From assembly GCA_031269205.1 (NCBI GenBank), contig JAISZM010000064.1, positions 1 to 18,261 of the forward strand: a stretch of 18,261 bases of DNA, in the 5' to 3' direction. Every line of letters begins with the position of its first letter. Position 1 is the first letter of the stretch. Position numbers and translations under genes: made by a program. Positions 5,591 to 14,105 of this stretch are shown one piece after another. The notes beneath the pieces are model-generated. The model did not search any database. It saw only the letters and a program-made list of their open reading frames with translations, and was not told the origin of the DNA. The stretch is from Eubacteriales Family XIII. Incertae Sedis bacterium. Its GTDB lineage: Bacteria > Bacillota > Clostridia > Peptostreptococcales > Anaerovoracaceae.

Positions 5591-8410
5591 ATGACGAAAA
5601 TACCGGAAAAGAATTACGACCCGAAGGGCTTTGAGGCGCGGATCTACCGCGAATGGGAGGAGGGCGGCTGCTTTCACGCGGAGATAGATCCCGCGAAAGA
5701 GCCGTACACCATCATCATGCCCCCGCCGAACATCACGGGTCAGCTCCACATGGGGCACGCGCTCGACCAGACGTTACAGGATGTGCTCATAAGGTTTAAG
5801 AGGCTACAGGGATATTCCGCGCTGTGGCTTCCGGGCACGGATCACGCGAGCATCGCGACCGAAATGCGCGTCGCCGAGGATATCCTTGAAAAAGAGGGAA
5901 AAACGAAGCAGGAGATCGGGCGCGAGGAATTCCTGAAACGCGCGTGGGCGTGGAGGGAACTCTACGGAGGGCGCATAACGGAGCAGCAGCGCAGGCTCGG
6001 CACGAGCTGCGACTGGGAACGTGAGCGCTTCACGATGGATGAGGGGTTGAACAAGGCCGTCGTCGAGCAGTTCGTGCGCCTGTACGAAAAGGGATACATC
6101 TACAAGGGCAGCCGCATGATCAACTGGTGTTCCGTCTGTGGTACGTCCCTCTCCGACGCGGAGGTCGAACACGAGGACAGGGAGGGGATGTACTGGTATT
6201 TTCGCTACCCTTCGGCAGACGGGGGAGAAGGTATAGTCGTCGCTACATCGAGACCCGAAACGATGTTCGGCGATACGGCCGTCGCCGTGCATCCGGACGA
6301 CGAGAGATATAAGGATATGATCGGCAAGACGGTACTACTGCCGATCATCGGCAGGGAGATACCCGTCGTCGCGGATACTTATCCCGATCCGGATAAAGGC
6401 ACGGGCGCCGTGAAGATCACGCCGGCGCACGACCCGAACGATTTCGAGGTCGGGGAGAGACACGGACTCGAACAGATCGTATGTATAGGTTTTGACGCGA
6501 AGATGACCGCGGAGTCCGGCGCGTACGAGGGCATGGATCGCTACGATTGTCGTAAGGCGTGGGTGGATGAACTGACCGAGGGAGGATATCTCGTCAAGAC
6601 GGAAAAGGTCGTCATACCGGTCGGAACGTGTTACCGTTGCGAGGCGGCCGTCGAGCCTATGGTGTCGGAGCAATGGTTCGTGAAGATGAAGGAACTGGTA
6701 GAACCCGCGATAGCGGCCGCGAAAGATGGCAGCCTGAAACACGTGCCGGAACGCTTCGAGAAGATATACCTGCACTGGCTCGAGGACATCCGCGACTGGT
6801 GCATCAGCCGCCAGCTCTGGTGGGGACACCGCATACCCGCCTACTACTGCGACGCCTGCGGCGAGATCGTCGTCGCGCGTGAACGGCCGTCCTCCTGTCC
6901 CGCTTGCGGGGCCGGGGAATTGCGGCAGGACGAGGACGTGCTCGACACGTGGTTCAGTTCCGCGCTCTGGCCCTTTTCCACGCTCGGCTGGCCGGAAAAG
7001 ACACCCGACCTCGATTACTTCTATCCGACGAGCGTCCTCGTGACGGGCTACGACATCATATTCTTCTGGGTCGTGCGCATGGTGTTCTCGGGCTGCGAGG
7101 CCATGGGCGAAGTGCCGTTCAGGCACGTCTTCGTGCACGGCCTCGTGCGGGCGGGCGACGGCGTGAAGATGAGCAAGAGCCTCGGCAACGGCGTCGACCC
7201 CATAGAGGAGATAGACCGCTACGGCGCGGACGCCCTGCGCTTCATGCTCTTGAGCGGCAGCGCGGCCGGCAACGACATGCGCTTCACGACCGACAAGATC
7301 GAGGCCGCGCGCAACTTCGCGAACAAGCTGTGGAACGCCTCTAGGTTCGCCATCATGAATCTCGGCGAGGGCGGGGCTGAGGCCGTCCCCTCGCTGTCCG
7401 ACCTTCCCGCGGGCAGCCTGCGCGACGAGGACAGATGGATTATCGACAAGATCGCTTTCGCGGCGGCGGACATAACGCGCAACATCGAAGCTTATGACCT
7501 GTCCGTCGCGACGCAGAAGATATACGAACTCATATGGAACGAATACTGCGACTGGTATATCGAGTTCGTGAAGCCAAGACTCACGAGGGACGACGATGCG
7601 GACAAACAGGCGGCGCGCTCCGTGCTCATAGCCGCGCTCTCCGACTTGCTCAGGCTGCTGCACCCCTTCATGCCCTTCATCACGGAGGAGATATGGTCCT
7701 TCATCGGCAAGGACGGCAGGCTGATAGTGGACCGATGGCCGGTTACGGCGGAACGCGCCGCGCGCCGCGCGGACGCGGGCCCGCTCTTGTCCGCGGATAT
7801 CCACGATACCGCGGAGGAGGCCGAGGCCTTCGCGCGGGCATACGTGAGAACGGAAACCGTGAAGGAGATAGTCAGGGCGGTCAGAGCCATTCGGACGGAG
7901 GCGGGCGCCGCGCCGTCGCGCGCCCTGCCCATCGTGATAAAACTCGACAAAAGACTGGGCAGGGAGCAGTTGACGGACGGCGGCGCCCCCGGGGGGATAC
8001 TGTCGGGGATAGCGGAGCTCTTTTCCGGCGCCTCCGGCGCCTCTGTGCGCGCCGAACTCGGTGCGGAGGTGGAAACCCTCATAGGCAAGCTCGCGAACGT
8101 TTCCGGCGTAACGGTTACCAAGAGCGATAGGGACGTGCCCGCAGACTCCTTGTCGTCCATCCTCACGGGCATGGCGGTCTACGTCGCGTCCGACGACCTT
8201 CTCGACTACGGGGCGGAGCGCGAACGGCTTGGGAAAGAGAAGGACAGGCTCGAGGGCAATATCGCGCGCCTGCGCGGCAAGCTGGCCAACGCGGACTTCA
8301 CGTCGAAAGCGCCTGAGAATATAGTGCGGACGGAGCGCGAAAAACTCGCGACGGAGGAGGACGCGTACGAGAAGGTTCTCGCGCGTCTCGCCGCGATAAG
8401 CGGTAGGTAG
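5591..8410 (+). CDS. valS: Valine--tRNA ligase
   Basis: ValRS charges tRNA-Val with valine in the cytoplasm. This 939-residue class I synthetase begins the catalytic domain with PPPNITGQLHMGHAL (HMGH at 53-56). The editing domain (CP1) includes ATSRPETMFGDTAVAVHPDD and GTGAVKITPAHDPNDFEVG. Four cysteines (420, 423, 436, 439) form a CxxC-CxxC pair typical of a zinc knuckle. DVLDTWFSSALWPFSTLGWP follows, and the second catalytic signature KMSKS is at 526-530. The C-terminus is a helical arm ending in a coiled coil rich in Glu, Lys and Arg. It is longer than the common 880 residues. The leucine and isoleucine enzymes are excluded by the HMGH block, the ValRS-type WFSSALWPFSTLGWP and the C-terminal arm. 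The next gene, folC, begins two bases after the stop, an arrangement common in Bacillota. Confidence 0.98.
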   Translation: MTKIPEKNYDPKGFEARIYREWEEGGCFHAEIDPAKEPYTIIMPPPNITGQLHMGHALDQTLQDVLIRFKRLQGYSALWLPGTDHASIATEMRVAEDILEKEGKTKQEIGREEFLKRAWAWRELYGGRITEQQRRLGTSCDWERERFTMDEGLNKAVVEQFVRLYEKGYIYKGSRMINWCSVCGTSLSDAEVEHEDREGMYWYFRYPSADGGEGIVVATSRPETMFGDTAVAVHPDDERYKDMIGKTVLLPIIGREIPVVADTYPDPDKGTGAVKITPAHDPNDFEVGERHGLEQIVCIGFDAKMTAESGAYEGMDRYDCRKAWVDELTEGGYLVKTEKVVIPVGTCYRCEAAVEPMVSEQWFVKMKELVEPAIAAAKDGSLKHVPERFEKIYLHWLEDIRDWCISRQLWWGHRIPAYYCDACGEIVVARERPSSCPACGAGELRQDEDVLDTWFSSALWPFSTLGWPEKTPDLDYFYPTSVLVTGYDIIFFWVVRMVFSGCEAMGEVPFRHVFVHGLVRAGDGVKMSKSLGNGVDPIEEIDRYGADALRFMLLSGSAAGNDMRFTTDKIEAARNFANKLWNASRFAIMNLGEGGAEAVPSLSDLPAGSLRDEDRWIIDKIAFAAADITRNIEAYDLSVATQKIYELIWNEYCDWYIEFVKPRLTRDDDADKQAARSVLIAALSDLLRLLHPFMPFITEEIWSFIGKDGRLIVDRWPVTAERAARRADAGPLLSADIHDTAEEAEAFARAYVRTETVKEIVRAVRAIRTEAGAAPSRALPIVIKLDKRLGREQLTDGGAPGGILSGIAELFSGASGASVRAELGAEVETLIGKLANVSGVTVTKSDRDVPADSLSSILTGMAVYVASDDLLDYGAERERLGKEKDRLEGNIARLRGKLANADFTSKAPENIVRTEREKLATEEDAYEKVLARLAAISGR

Positions 8411-8412
8411 AC

Positions 8413-9858
8413 GTGGACGCGGAAGAGAGGATAAGGTCTTTTCAGAAATTCGGGTGGAAGCTCGGGCTTGAACGTATGCGCGCTCTCTGCGATCTGCTCG
8501 GCGATCCCCAGGACAGGCTGAAGGTGATCCATGTAGCGGGCACGAACGGCAAGGGTTCCGTGTGCAGATATCTGTATGAAGCGCTGCTCGCGCACGGTCA
8601 TACGGTGGGACTCTTCACCTCACCGGGACTCGGCGACTTCCGTTCGCGCGTCGAGGCGGACGGCGGGTGGATATCCGCAGACGATCTGGAGAACTGCACG
8701 GGCAGGGTCATGGACGCCGTGGATAAGATGGACCGTCATGACCCGCCGACGGAATTTGAGGTGCTGACCGTCGTGGCTCTCGTGTACTTCGCTTCGAGAG
8801 ATCTCGATTTCGTCATACTCGAAGTCGGCCTCGGCGGTTCGGCGGACTCCACGAACATCGTGAGTGTCCCCCTCGTGAGCGTCGTCACCGAGATAAGTTT
8901 CGATCACATGACGCAGCTCGGCGATACGATAGAGCGGATAGCCGCGGAGAAGGCGGGAATAATCAAGCCCGGGCGTCCCGTCGTTGCCTCCGCGCGTGGC
9001 GAGGCCGCCAAGGTCGTCGCGAGAAGGGCGTACGAACTCGGCGCGCCGCTCACGGACGCGAGCGAGCGGATCGTGGGCGTCCCACACGATGCGCGCGGCG
9101 CGGCGGCTTCGCCCGGCGCCGCAGTCCACGCCGATGGCGGGTCTTTTCGCCCGCGCGGCGGCGTTCCCGTTCGCGTACGAAGCGAGAGCCTCGGCGGTTC
9201 GCTCTTTTCATGCGAGATCGGCGGAACGCGATACGGCGACATCGAGATATCCATGCCGGGCAGGCATCAGATACGTAACGCGGTATGCGCACTCGCTGTC
9301 TTCGATGTCCTGCGCCGAATGAAGGACGCGCATCTTCCTTCGTACGTCAGTCGTACCGCGCCGCCGCTCATTCGCGCCGACGCGGAAGCGTTGAGACGCG
9401 GATTGAAGGCCGCCCGACTGCCGGGCCGTTTCCAGATCGTCTCGGGAGGCCCGGCGGAACCGGACGACCCCTTGATCGTCCTCGACGGCGCGCATAACGC
9501 CGCGGGCGCGGCGGCTTTGCGCGCTGCCGTAAGTTCGCTGCTGCCGTCAAAGAAAAATCTTGCGCTTATGGCGGTGGTGCGCGACAAGCAAGCGGATGTT
9601 ATACTAAGGGAAATAAGCGGGTTTGCGGACGGCGCGATATTCACGAAAGCCTTGAACGAACGCGCCGCGGACACCGCGGACCTCGCCGAGATGTGGGCTG
9701 ACGTGAGTGCGGCCAGCGCCATCGTCATAGACGATCCGCGCGAAGCCTACCGCACGGCGCGTGCCATGGTCTCCGCAGGCGAGTACGACGCGCTCGTGGT
9801 ATGCGGCTCGCTGTATCTCATCTCGGACATAATGAAAACGGCGTGCGTCCCGCGGTGA
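8413..9858 (+). CDS. folC: Folylpolyglutamate synthase / dihydrofolate synthase family protein
   Basis: FolC adds glutamate to folates with ATP, and in many bacteria to dihydropteroate too; the tails keep folates in the cell and bound to enzymes. The 481-residue Mur-ligase-like protein has the P-loop GTNGKGS at 43-49. The magnesium and substrate segment FDHMTQLGDTIERIAAEKAG leads to Lys185, the usual carbamylated lysine. The C-terminal domain carries VLDGAHNAAGA. It is longer than the common 420-430 residues, with a Gly/Ala/Pro-rich insertion at about 222-256. SPGL replaces the frequent SPHL, and GGSADSTN replaces the GGRLDATN of dual-function enzymes. These resemble pure polyglutamate synthases such as that of Lactobacillus casei, so dihydrofolate synthase activity is not certain. 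The GTG start follows valS by two bases with only a weak site, which suggests translational coupling. Confidence 0.93.
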   Translation: MDAEERIRSFQKFGWKLGLERMRALCDLLGDPQDRLKVIHVAGTNGKGSVCRYLYEALLAHGHTVGLFTSPGLGDFRSRVEADGGWISADDLENCTGRVMDAVDKMDRHDPPTEFEVLTVVALVYFASRDLDFVILEVGLGGSADSTNIVSVPLVSVVTEISFDHMTQLGDTIERIAAEKAGIIKPGRPVVASARGEAAKVVARRAYELGAPLTDASERIVGVPHDARGAAASPGAAVHADGGSFRPRGGVPVRVRSESLGGSLFSCEIGGTRYGDIEISMPGRHQIRNAVCALAVFDVLRRMKDAHLPSYVSRTAPPLIRADAEALRRGLKAARLPGRFQIVSGGPAEPDDPLIVLDGAHNAAGAAALRAAVSSLLPSKKNLALMAVVRDKQADVILREISGFADGAIFTKALNERAADTADLAEMWADVSAASAIVIDDPREAYRTARAMVSAGEYDALVVCGSLYLISDIMKTACVPR

Positions 9859-9907
9859 GCTGCGCAAGACGCGTAAATGATAGCATTCCATCATCGGAGG
9901 AAGGTTT

Positions 9908-10819
9908 ATGAACTACGAAAGAGTGCTCCTCTTTTACAACCCGCGCGCGGGGAACGGAGTCGTGATAAACAATCTCGACAGAATCATCGCGGCCTTCCAG
10001 CGCCGCAAGCGGGTGCTCGTACCCGTACGCATAGACCGCGGCATCAATTTGGATAACATCTTTTCATCTCTGGATAAAGGAGGCTTTTCGAAGATCGTCG
10101 CGGCAGGCGGCGACGGTACCGTACATGCAGTCGTCGGCTCAATGGTGAAGCACGATGTCGACATACCCCTTGCGCTCCTGCCCGCGGGAACGGCAAACGA
10201 CCTCGCTCACTATTTCGGCATACCCACTTCGTTCGGAGAGATGCTGAAGATAGCCGTAGCCGACAACTGCGTCAGAATGGACGTGGGGCTCGCGAACGGC
10301 AGGCCCTTTGTCAACGTTCTCGCCGCGGGCGTTCTGGTCAACGCCAGCCAGAAGACGGATCCTGTGGCAAAGGACACGTTCGGACTCGCCGCTTATTACG
10401 TGCAGGCGTTGTCGGATCTGCCGAAGATACACCCGATCCCCGCGAAAATCACCCTTCCCGATCAGGTTATAGAGACCGACATCAACGCCGTACTCATACT
10501 GAACGGCCGCGGCGCGGGCGGACTGAGATCCGTCGTGCCCCATTCCGTGATAAACGATGGTCTGCTTGAGGTCATGATCGTGAGGAACGTCCCGTTCGTC
10601 AACTGGGGGGTTATCGCTCTCAGCGTCCTCATGGGCCGGCACGAAAACAATAAGTTCATCTCGTTCCACAGCACGGACAGGGTGAGGATAGAATCGGAGG
10701 AGTACATAGTGACCGATCTCGACGGCGAAAAGGGTATGCCGTTGCCCGTGGACGTCAGCGTGTTGCCGAGCAGGCTTGAGGTATGTGTACCAGCGGATTG
10801 GGAGGATGAAACGTGCTAA
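9908..10819 (+). CDS. Diacylglycerol kinase family lipid kinase (YegS/DgkB-like)
   Basis: The family phosphorylates diacylglycerol or related lipids at the inner face of the membrane using ATP. In Gram-positive bacteria DgkB recycles diacylglycerol into phosphatidic acid. The 303-residue protein has NPRAGNG at 11-17, the nucleotide-binding GGDGT at 67-71 and LPAGTANDLAHYFGIP near 91-106, then the beta-rich second domain with NGRGAGG and a late DLDGE motif. No signal peptide or membrane helix is visible, as usual for these peripheral enzymes. The ATG is preceded by GGAGGAAGG (9896-9904), 49 bases after folC. The last codons, Glu-Asp-Glu-Thr-Cys and stop, lie in the first copy of a 23-bp repeat, so the C-terminus seems shaped by that duplication. 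The exact lipid substrate cannot be read from the sequence. Confidence 0.88.
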   Translation: MNYERVLLFYNPRAGNGVVINNLDRIIAAFQRRKRVLVPVRIDRGINLDNIFSSLDKGGFSKIVAAGGDGTVHAVVGSMVKHDVDIPLALLPAGTANDLAHYFGIPTSFGEMLKIAVADNCVRMDVGLANGRPFVNVLAAGVLVNASQKTDPVAKDTFGLAAYYVQALSDLPKIHPIPAKITLPDQVIETDINAVLILNGRGAGGLRSVVPHSVINDGLLEVMIVRNVPFVNWGVIALSVLMGRHENNKFISFHSTDRVRIESEEYIVTDLDGEKGMPLPVDVSVLPSRLEVCVPADWEDETC

Positions 10820-10869
10820 ATATGGAGGATGAGACGTGCTAAATATGGAGGATGAAACGTGATAAAAAT
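10801..10869 (+). repeat. Three tandem 23-bp repeats spanning a gene junction
   Basis: Copies lie at 10801-10823, 10824-10846 and 10847-10869. Copies 1 and 2 differ by one base; copy 3 differs from copy 1 at two positions near its end. Each holds GGAGG followed, eight bases further on, by GTG. Copy 1 ends the lipid kinase gene (stop 10817-10819); the GTG in copy 3 (10859) starts the acetyltransferase. In between, GTG at 10813 opens a nine-codon frame ending at 10842, and GTG at 10836 opens an eight-codon frame ending in TGA at 10860-10862, which overlaps the GTG of the next gene. Confidence 0.9.
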
Positions 10870-11383
10870 AAAGGAGACGACCGACTATCGTCCGCTCATC
10901 CCTTTCTTCATCGAGAACGGATTGGAGTTCGAGGAAGGAGAGGAATACGGGGGCGACGAGATAGTGATGTGCTGGAGAGCGGACGAATTTCCCGGGAACG
11001 ACCCGTCGCCCGCGCCGCCGCCCGGCGCGCAGGGAGCGAACTTTGAAGCGCGGCGACAGGCGCATCCGCGCCTGGTCGGAGGCGCCGTTCTGGCGAAGCG
11101 CGAGGGTGAATACATCTGCGATGGCATAGCCGTGGCGCCCGAACACAGAAAGGACGGACTTGGCAAGGAACTGCTTGATCTCATCGTCGCCGAGGCAAAG
11201 AGCAGAGGCGCCGCGGAGGTGTTCCTCGTAGCGCGGGCGCCGGGCTTCTTCGCGAAATCCGGTTTCGTTCCCGTGCCGAGGGAAGAAGCCCCCGATTTTT
11301 TCGAGTGCTTCACCTGCCCCCAATACGGCAAGACCTGTTATCCCGAGGTGATGCGCTTAGGTAACCTCTCAGGGATTCTCTGA
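10859..11383 (+). CDS. GNAT-family N-acetyltransferase
   Basis: The 174-residue protein should transfer an acetyl group from acetyl-CoA to an unknown amine. The acetyl-CoA motif is VAPEHRKDGLGKELL, with Arg97, Gly100 and Gly102 in the R-x-x-G-x-G position. It is preceded by the strand VGGAVLAKREGEYICDGIAV, and the later segment VFLVARAPGFFAKSGFVPV is typical of the fold. Two features are unusual. A Pro/Gly-rich insertion lies at about 44-68 between the N-terminal helix and the core. A C-terminal cluster with Cys150, Cys153 and Cys160 (ECFTCPQYGKTC) could bind zinc. It resembles short ArgA-like acetyltransferases, but I would not name a substrate. The start is the GTG in the third copy of the 23-bp repeat. 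It is the last gene before the terminator at 11410. Confidence 0.8.
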   Translation: MIKIKETTDYRPLIPFFIENGLEFEEGEEYGGDEIVMCWRADEFPGNDPSPAPPPGAQGANFEARRQAHPRLVGGAVLAKREGEYICDGIAVAPEHRKDGLGKELLDLIVAEAKSRGAAEVFLVARAPGFFAKSGFVPVPREEAPDFFECFTCPQYGKTCYPEVMRLGNLSGIL

Positions 11384-11409
11384 CCCGCCGCGTGGACTCC
11401 GCCGTGACC

Positions 11410-11430
11410 TCGCGATCCTCGCGACTTTTT
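11410..11430 (+). terminator. Likely Rho-independent terminator after the acetyltransferase gene
   Basis: TCGCGA (11410-11415), loop TCC, TCGCGA (11419-11424), then C and five T. The stem is six pairs and the loop only three bases, so strength is moderate. It falls between an operon end and a new promoter, which supports the call. Confidence 0.55.
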
Positions 11431-11438
11431 CGGCGCTG

Positions 11439-11467
11439 TTTCAATAGAAGCCGCTTTTTGATATACT
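11439..11467 (+). promoter_or_regulatory. Promoter of the PEP/pyruvate-binding protein gene
   Basis: TATACT (11462-11467) is a good -10. TTTCAA (11439-11444), 17 bases upstream, is a weak -35. The start of transcription would be near 11474, only two or three bases before an ATG at 11477 that opens a 12-codon frame. Confidence 0.5.
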
Positions 11468-11476
11468 TATGGGCAT

Positions 11477-11515
11477 ATGAATTTTTTCCGCAAAGAGGGA
11501 ACGTGGTTTGATTAA
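11477..11515 (+). other. Possible 12-codon upstream ORF
   Basis: ATG at 11477 reads through 12 codons to TAA at 11513-11515 (peptide MNFFRKEGTWFD). It overlaps the TTG start at 11508 in another frame, and its own start would sit almost at the 5' end of the message. It may couple or limit translation of the main gene, or mean nothing. No homology is claimed. Confidence 0.25.
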
Positions 11516-14087
11516 CCAGAAGAAAGCTTTCTCGGGGTTTCCGGGCCTTGACGAGGCGCTCGACTACATGCGTTGCGGCGACATCGTCGTCTGGCAGGTG
11601 TCCGAGATTGCCGATTATCGTTTTTTTGTGGATCCCTTCGTCGAAAGGGCGCTTACGGAGCGCAAGAACGTGGTCTACTTCCGGTTCGGCAAGCACGACG
11701 CGCTCGTGGAGCCGTCTTTCGGTGTCAAGATATACGAGATAGACATAGACGGTGGATTTGAGTCCGTCGTCATGTCCATTTCCGACATTATCGAGGAGGA
11801 GGGAAACGAAACCTACTACGTCTTCGACAGCATGACGGATATGCAGGTCGAGTGGGTCGCTGACTTCATGATGGGCAACTTCTTCGTCGTTACGGCGCCC
11901 GAGATCATGCGGACGAACTCCATCGCCTACTTTGCCTACACGCGCAATCACCACTCCTTCGAGTCGGTGGCGCGCATTCGCGAGACGGCGTCGATACTCA
12001 TTGACGTGTTCTCGGGAGACAATCACATGTACCTGCAGCCCCTGAAGGTGGCAGACCGTTATCTGCCGACGATCTTCCTGCCGCACCGCGTGGATCACGA
12101 CGACACGGACAGCCTGAGGCCGCTGACGAATGGCATAGAACTCGCGCGCTATTTCACGCTCGTGGCTCAGAACGGCAATGTCGACAGCACGCAGAATCTG
12201 GATAATTGGGAACGGTTCTTCATGCGAAAAAAAGCCGATCTGCAGGACGGGGCGGGTTCGGGCGATCTGCGCGAACTGTGCCGTCTCGTGTTCGGCAACG
12301 ACGAGCGCATCCTCGACATAGCCGTAGAGAACGTGAAGCTCTCCGATCTGCTGGATATCAAGGTTCGCATGATCGGCGTCGGCAGCATAGGCGGCAAGGC
12401 GACGGGCATGATACTCTCGCGCATGATCGTCAACAAGAGGCTGCCGGAAATGATCGACATACTCGAGCCGCACGATTCCTTCTACATCTGCTCCAACCTC
12501 TACTACACCTTCCTCGTAAAAAACAAATGTTGGGGGCTGAAGATAAAGCAGCGGAGGAAAAGCGGCTATTTCCCCATCGCCGAGATTATCAAAGAAAAGA
12601 TACTGGAGGGGACATTCTCAGACAGCATCCGTGAGCAGTTTCGCCGTATGCTCGAATATTTTGGTCAGAGCCCCATCATCGTCAGGTCGTCAAGCCTGCT
12701 TGAAGACGCCTTTGGAAACGCTTTCGCGGGCAAATACGAATCCGTATTCTGCGTCAACAAGGGAGCTCTTGAGGAGAGGCTTCAGGCGTTCGAAGACGCG
12801 ATCAGGACGGTCTACGCGAGTACGATGGACGAGTCGGTTCTCGAATATCGACTGCAGAGAGGTCTCTCCGCGAAAGACGAGCAGATGGCCGTACTCGTGC
12901 AGCGCGTGACGGGCTCGCTGTTCAAAGATCTCTACATGCCCGCCGCCGCTGGCGTAGCTTTCTCACACAACGCTTATCGATGGAATCAGGATATAGATCC
13001 GGACGCGGGAATGATGCGCATCGTCATGGGTCTCGGCACGCGCGCTGTCGACCGCACGGACGGGGACTACCCGCGCATAGCCGCGCTCGACAAACCCTAT
13101 CTGAGGGCCATGCCCGGCAAATTCGTATCCGACTTTGCGCAGCACAAGGTCGACGTGCTCGACCTATCGATCAACGCCCACACGACGAAGCCGATAGAGG
13201 AGGTCGCCGAACGCATGTCGAGCTGGTTCAAGGCCATCATGATCGAACACGACACGGTGCGCGAGGATGAACTGAAGCAGTACGGCATGAACAGGAACAT
13301 CATATTCACCACCTGCGAGAACCTGTTGCGCAACGAGGAATTCGTGACCTCCATACGCAGGATACTCGACACGGTCGAAAGCGAGTACGAATACCCCGTG
13401 GACATGGAGTTCGCTCTGAACATATCCAAGTCGGGAAGATTTGTAATAAACCTGTTGCAATGCAGGCCGCTTCAGGTAGGAGGCGCGGGCATACGCGTTG
13501 ATCTGCCGGACATATCGAAGGAAAAGACCTTCTTCCGGCTGACCGGCGGCACGATGGGCGGCGAATATTTTCAGGAGATAGACGCGGTCGTGCGCATAGA
13601 CCCCAAACTCTATTACGAGTACCCGTACAATCAGAAGCCCGTCGTCGCACGGGTCGTAGGGCAGGTCAATCAGTCGTACAAGAAGAGCAACAAGGTGGTG
13701 ATGCTGCTCGTGCCGGGACGCATCGGCACCTCGTCGCCCGAACTCGGCGTACCCGTGAAGTTCGCTGAAATATGCAACATGAGCATCGCGTGCGAGGTGG
13801 CCTACGAGGGAGCCGGCTACCTTCCTGAACTCTCATTCGGCAGCCACTTCTTTCAGGATCTCGTCGAGGCGGATATATTCTACGCGTCCATATTCGAAAA
13901 AAAGGGAACGACGTCGTATTACGATCCTGAGTTTTTCTCGGACGACGAGAGCGTATTGACGGATATCGTGAAGGACGACCTGGCCGAGGCTATAACGGAT
14001 ATCGTGAAAGTGTACGACACGCAGGGCAGGGGACTGAAAATAGTATCGGATATTACAGAAGGGGAAACCGTATGCGGCTACTTTTGA
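11508..14087 (+). CDS. PEP/pyruvate-binding ATP-grasp protein with N-terminal KaiC-like domain
   Basis: This 859-residue cytoplasmic protein is not a complete PEP synthase or pyruvate phosphate dikinase. Residues 1 to about 215 look RecA/KaiC-like: GFPGLDEAL at 10-18 and a Walker-B-like YYVFDS ending near Asp107. The place of the P-loop, after GD at 24-25, reads IVVWQVSEIADYRFF with no GKT or GKS. Residues about 290-655 form the PPDK_N ATP-grasp domain: SIGGKATGM, VRSSSLLEDAFGNAFAGKYE (Arg393 onwards), GLGTRAVDRTDGDYPR and the closing LQCRPLQ. The C-terminal about 170 residues carry PGRIGTSSPELGVPVKF and GSHFFQDL (His780), blocks I associate with uncharacterised long PEP/pyruvate-binding proteins. 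No swivelling phosphohistidine domain or TIM barrel follows. The TTG start is chosen for AGAGGGA (11494-11500) and the lack of a better in-frame start. Its function is unknown; a phosphotransfer or sensing role is a guess. Confidence 0.75.
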   Translation: MINQKKAFSGFPGLDEALDYMRCGDIVVWQVSEIADYRFFVDPFVERALTERKNVVYFRFGKHDALVEPSFGVKIYEIDIDGGFESVVMSISDIIEEEGNETYYVFDSMTDMQVEWVADFMMGNFFVVTAPEIMRTNSIAYFAYTRNHHSFESVARIRETASILIDVFSGDNHMYLQPLKVADRYLPTIFLPHRVDHDDTDSLRPLTNGIELARYFTLVAQNGNVDSTQNLDNWERFFMRKKADLQDGAGSGDLRELCRLVFGNDERILDIAVENVKLSDLLDIKVRMIGVGSIGGKATGMILSRMIVNKRLPEMIDILEPHDSFYICSNLYYTFLVKNKCWGLKIKQRRKSGYFPIAEIIKEKILEGTFSDSIREQFRRMLEYFGQSPIIVRSSSLLEDAFGNAFAGKYESVFCVNKGALEERLQAFEDAIRTVYASTMDESVLEYRLQRGLSAKDEQMAVLVQRVTGSLFKDLYMPAAAGVAFSHNAYRWNQDIDPDAGMMRIVMGLGTRAVDRTDGDYPRIAALDKPYLRAMPGKFVSDFAQHKVDVLDLSINAHTTKPIEEVAERMSSWFKAIMIEHDTVREDELKQYGMNRNIIFTTCENLLRNEEFVTSIRRILDTVESEYEYPVDMEFALNISKSGRFVINLLQCRPLQVGGAGIRVDLPDISKEKTFFRLTGGTMGGEYFQEIDAVVRIDPKLYYEYPYNQKPVVARVVGQVNQSYKKSNKVVMLLVPGRIGTSSPELGVPVKFAEICNMSIACEVAYEGAGYLPELSFGSHFFQDLVEADIFYASIFEKKGTTSYYDPEFFSDDESVLTDIVKDDLAEAITDIVKVYDTQGRGLKIVSDITEGETVCGYF

Positions 14088-14105
14088 GGCAGAGGAGGGA
14101 ATGGT

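Noticed and set aside
6335..7804. 489-codon - strand frame across valS
   Set aside because: It is a shadow of valS with no start site or recognisable domain, like the other long - strand frames here.
10801..10869. Start of a CRISPR array
   Set aside because: The copies are directly adjacent with no spacers, and they carry a ribosome binding site and start codon.
11508..14087. Phosphoenolpyruvate synthase or pyruvate phosphate dikinase
   Set aside because: Only the ATP-grasp domain is present; the phosphohistidine swivel domain and the C-terminal barrel are missing, and an unrelated N-terminal domain is added.
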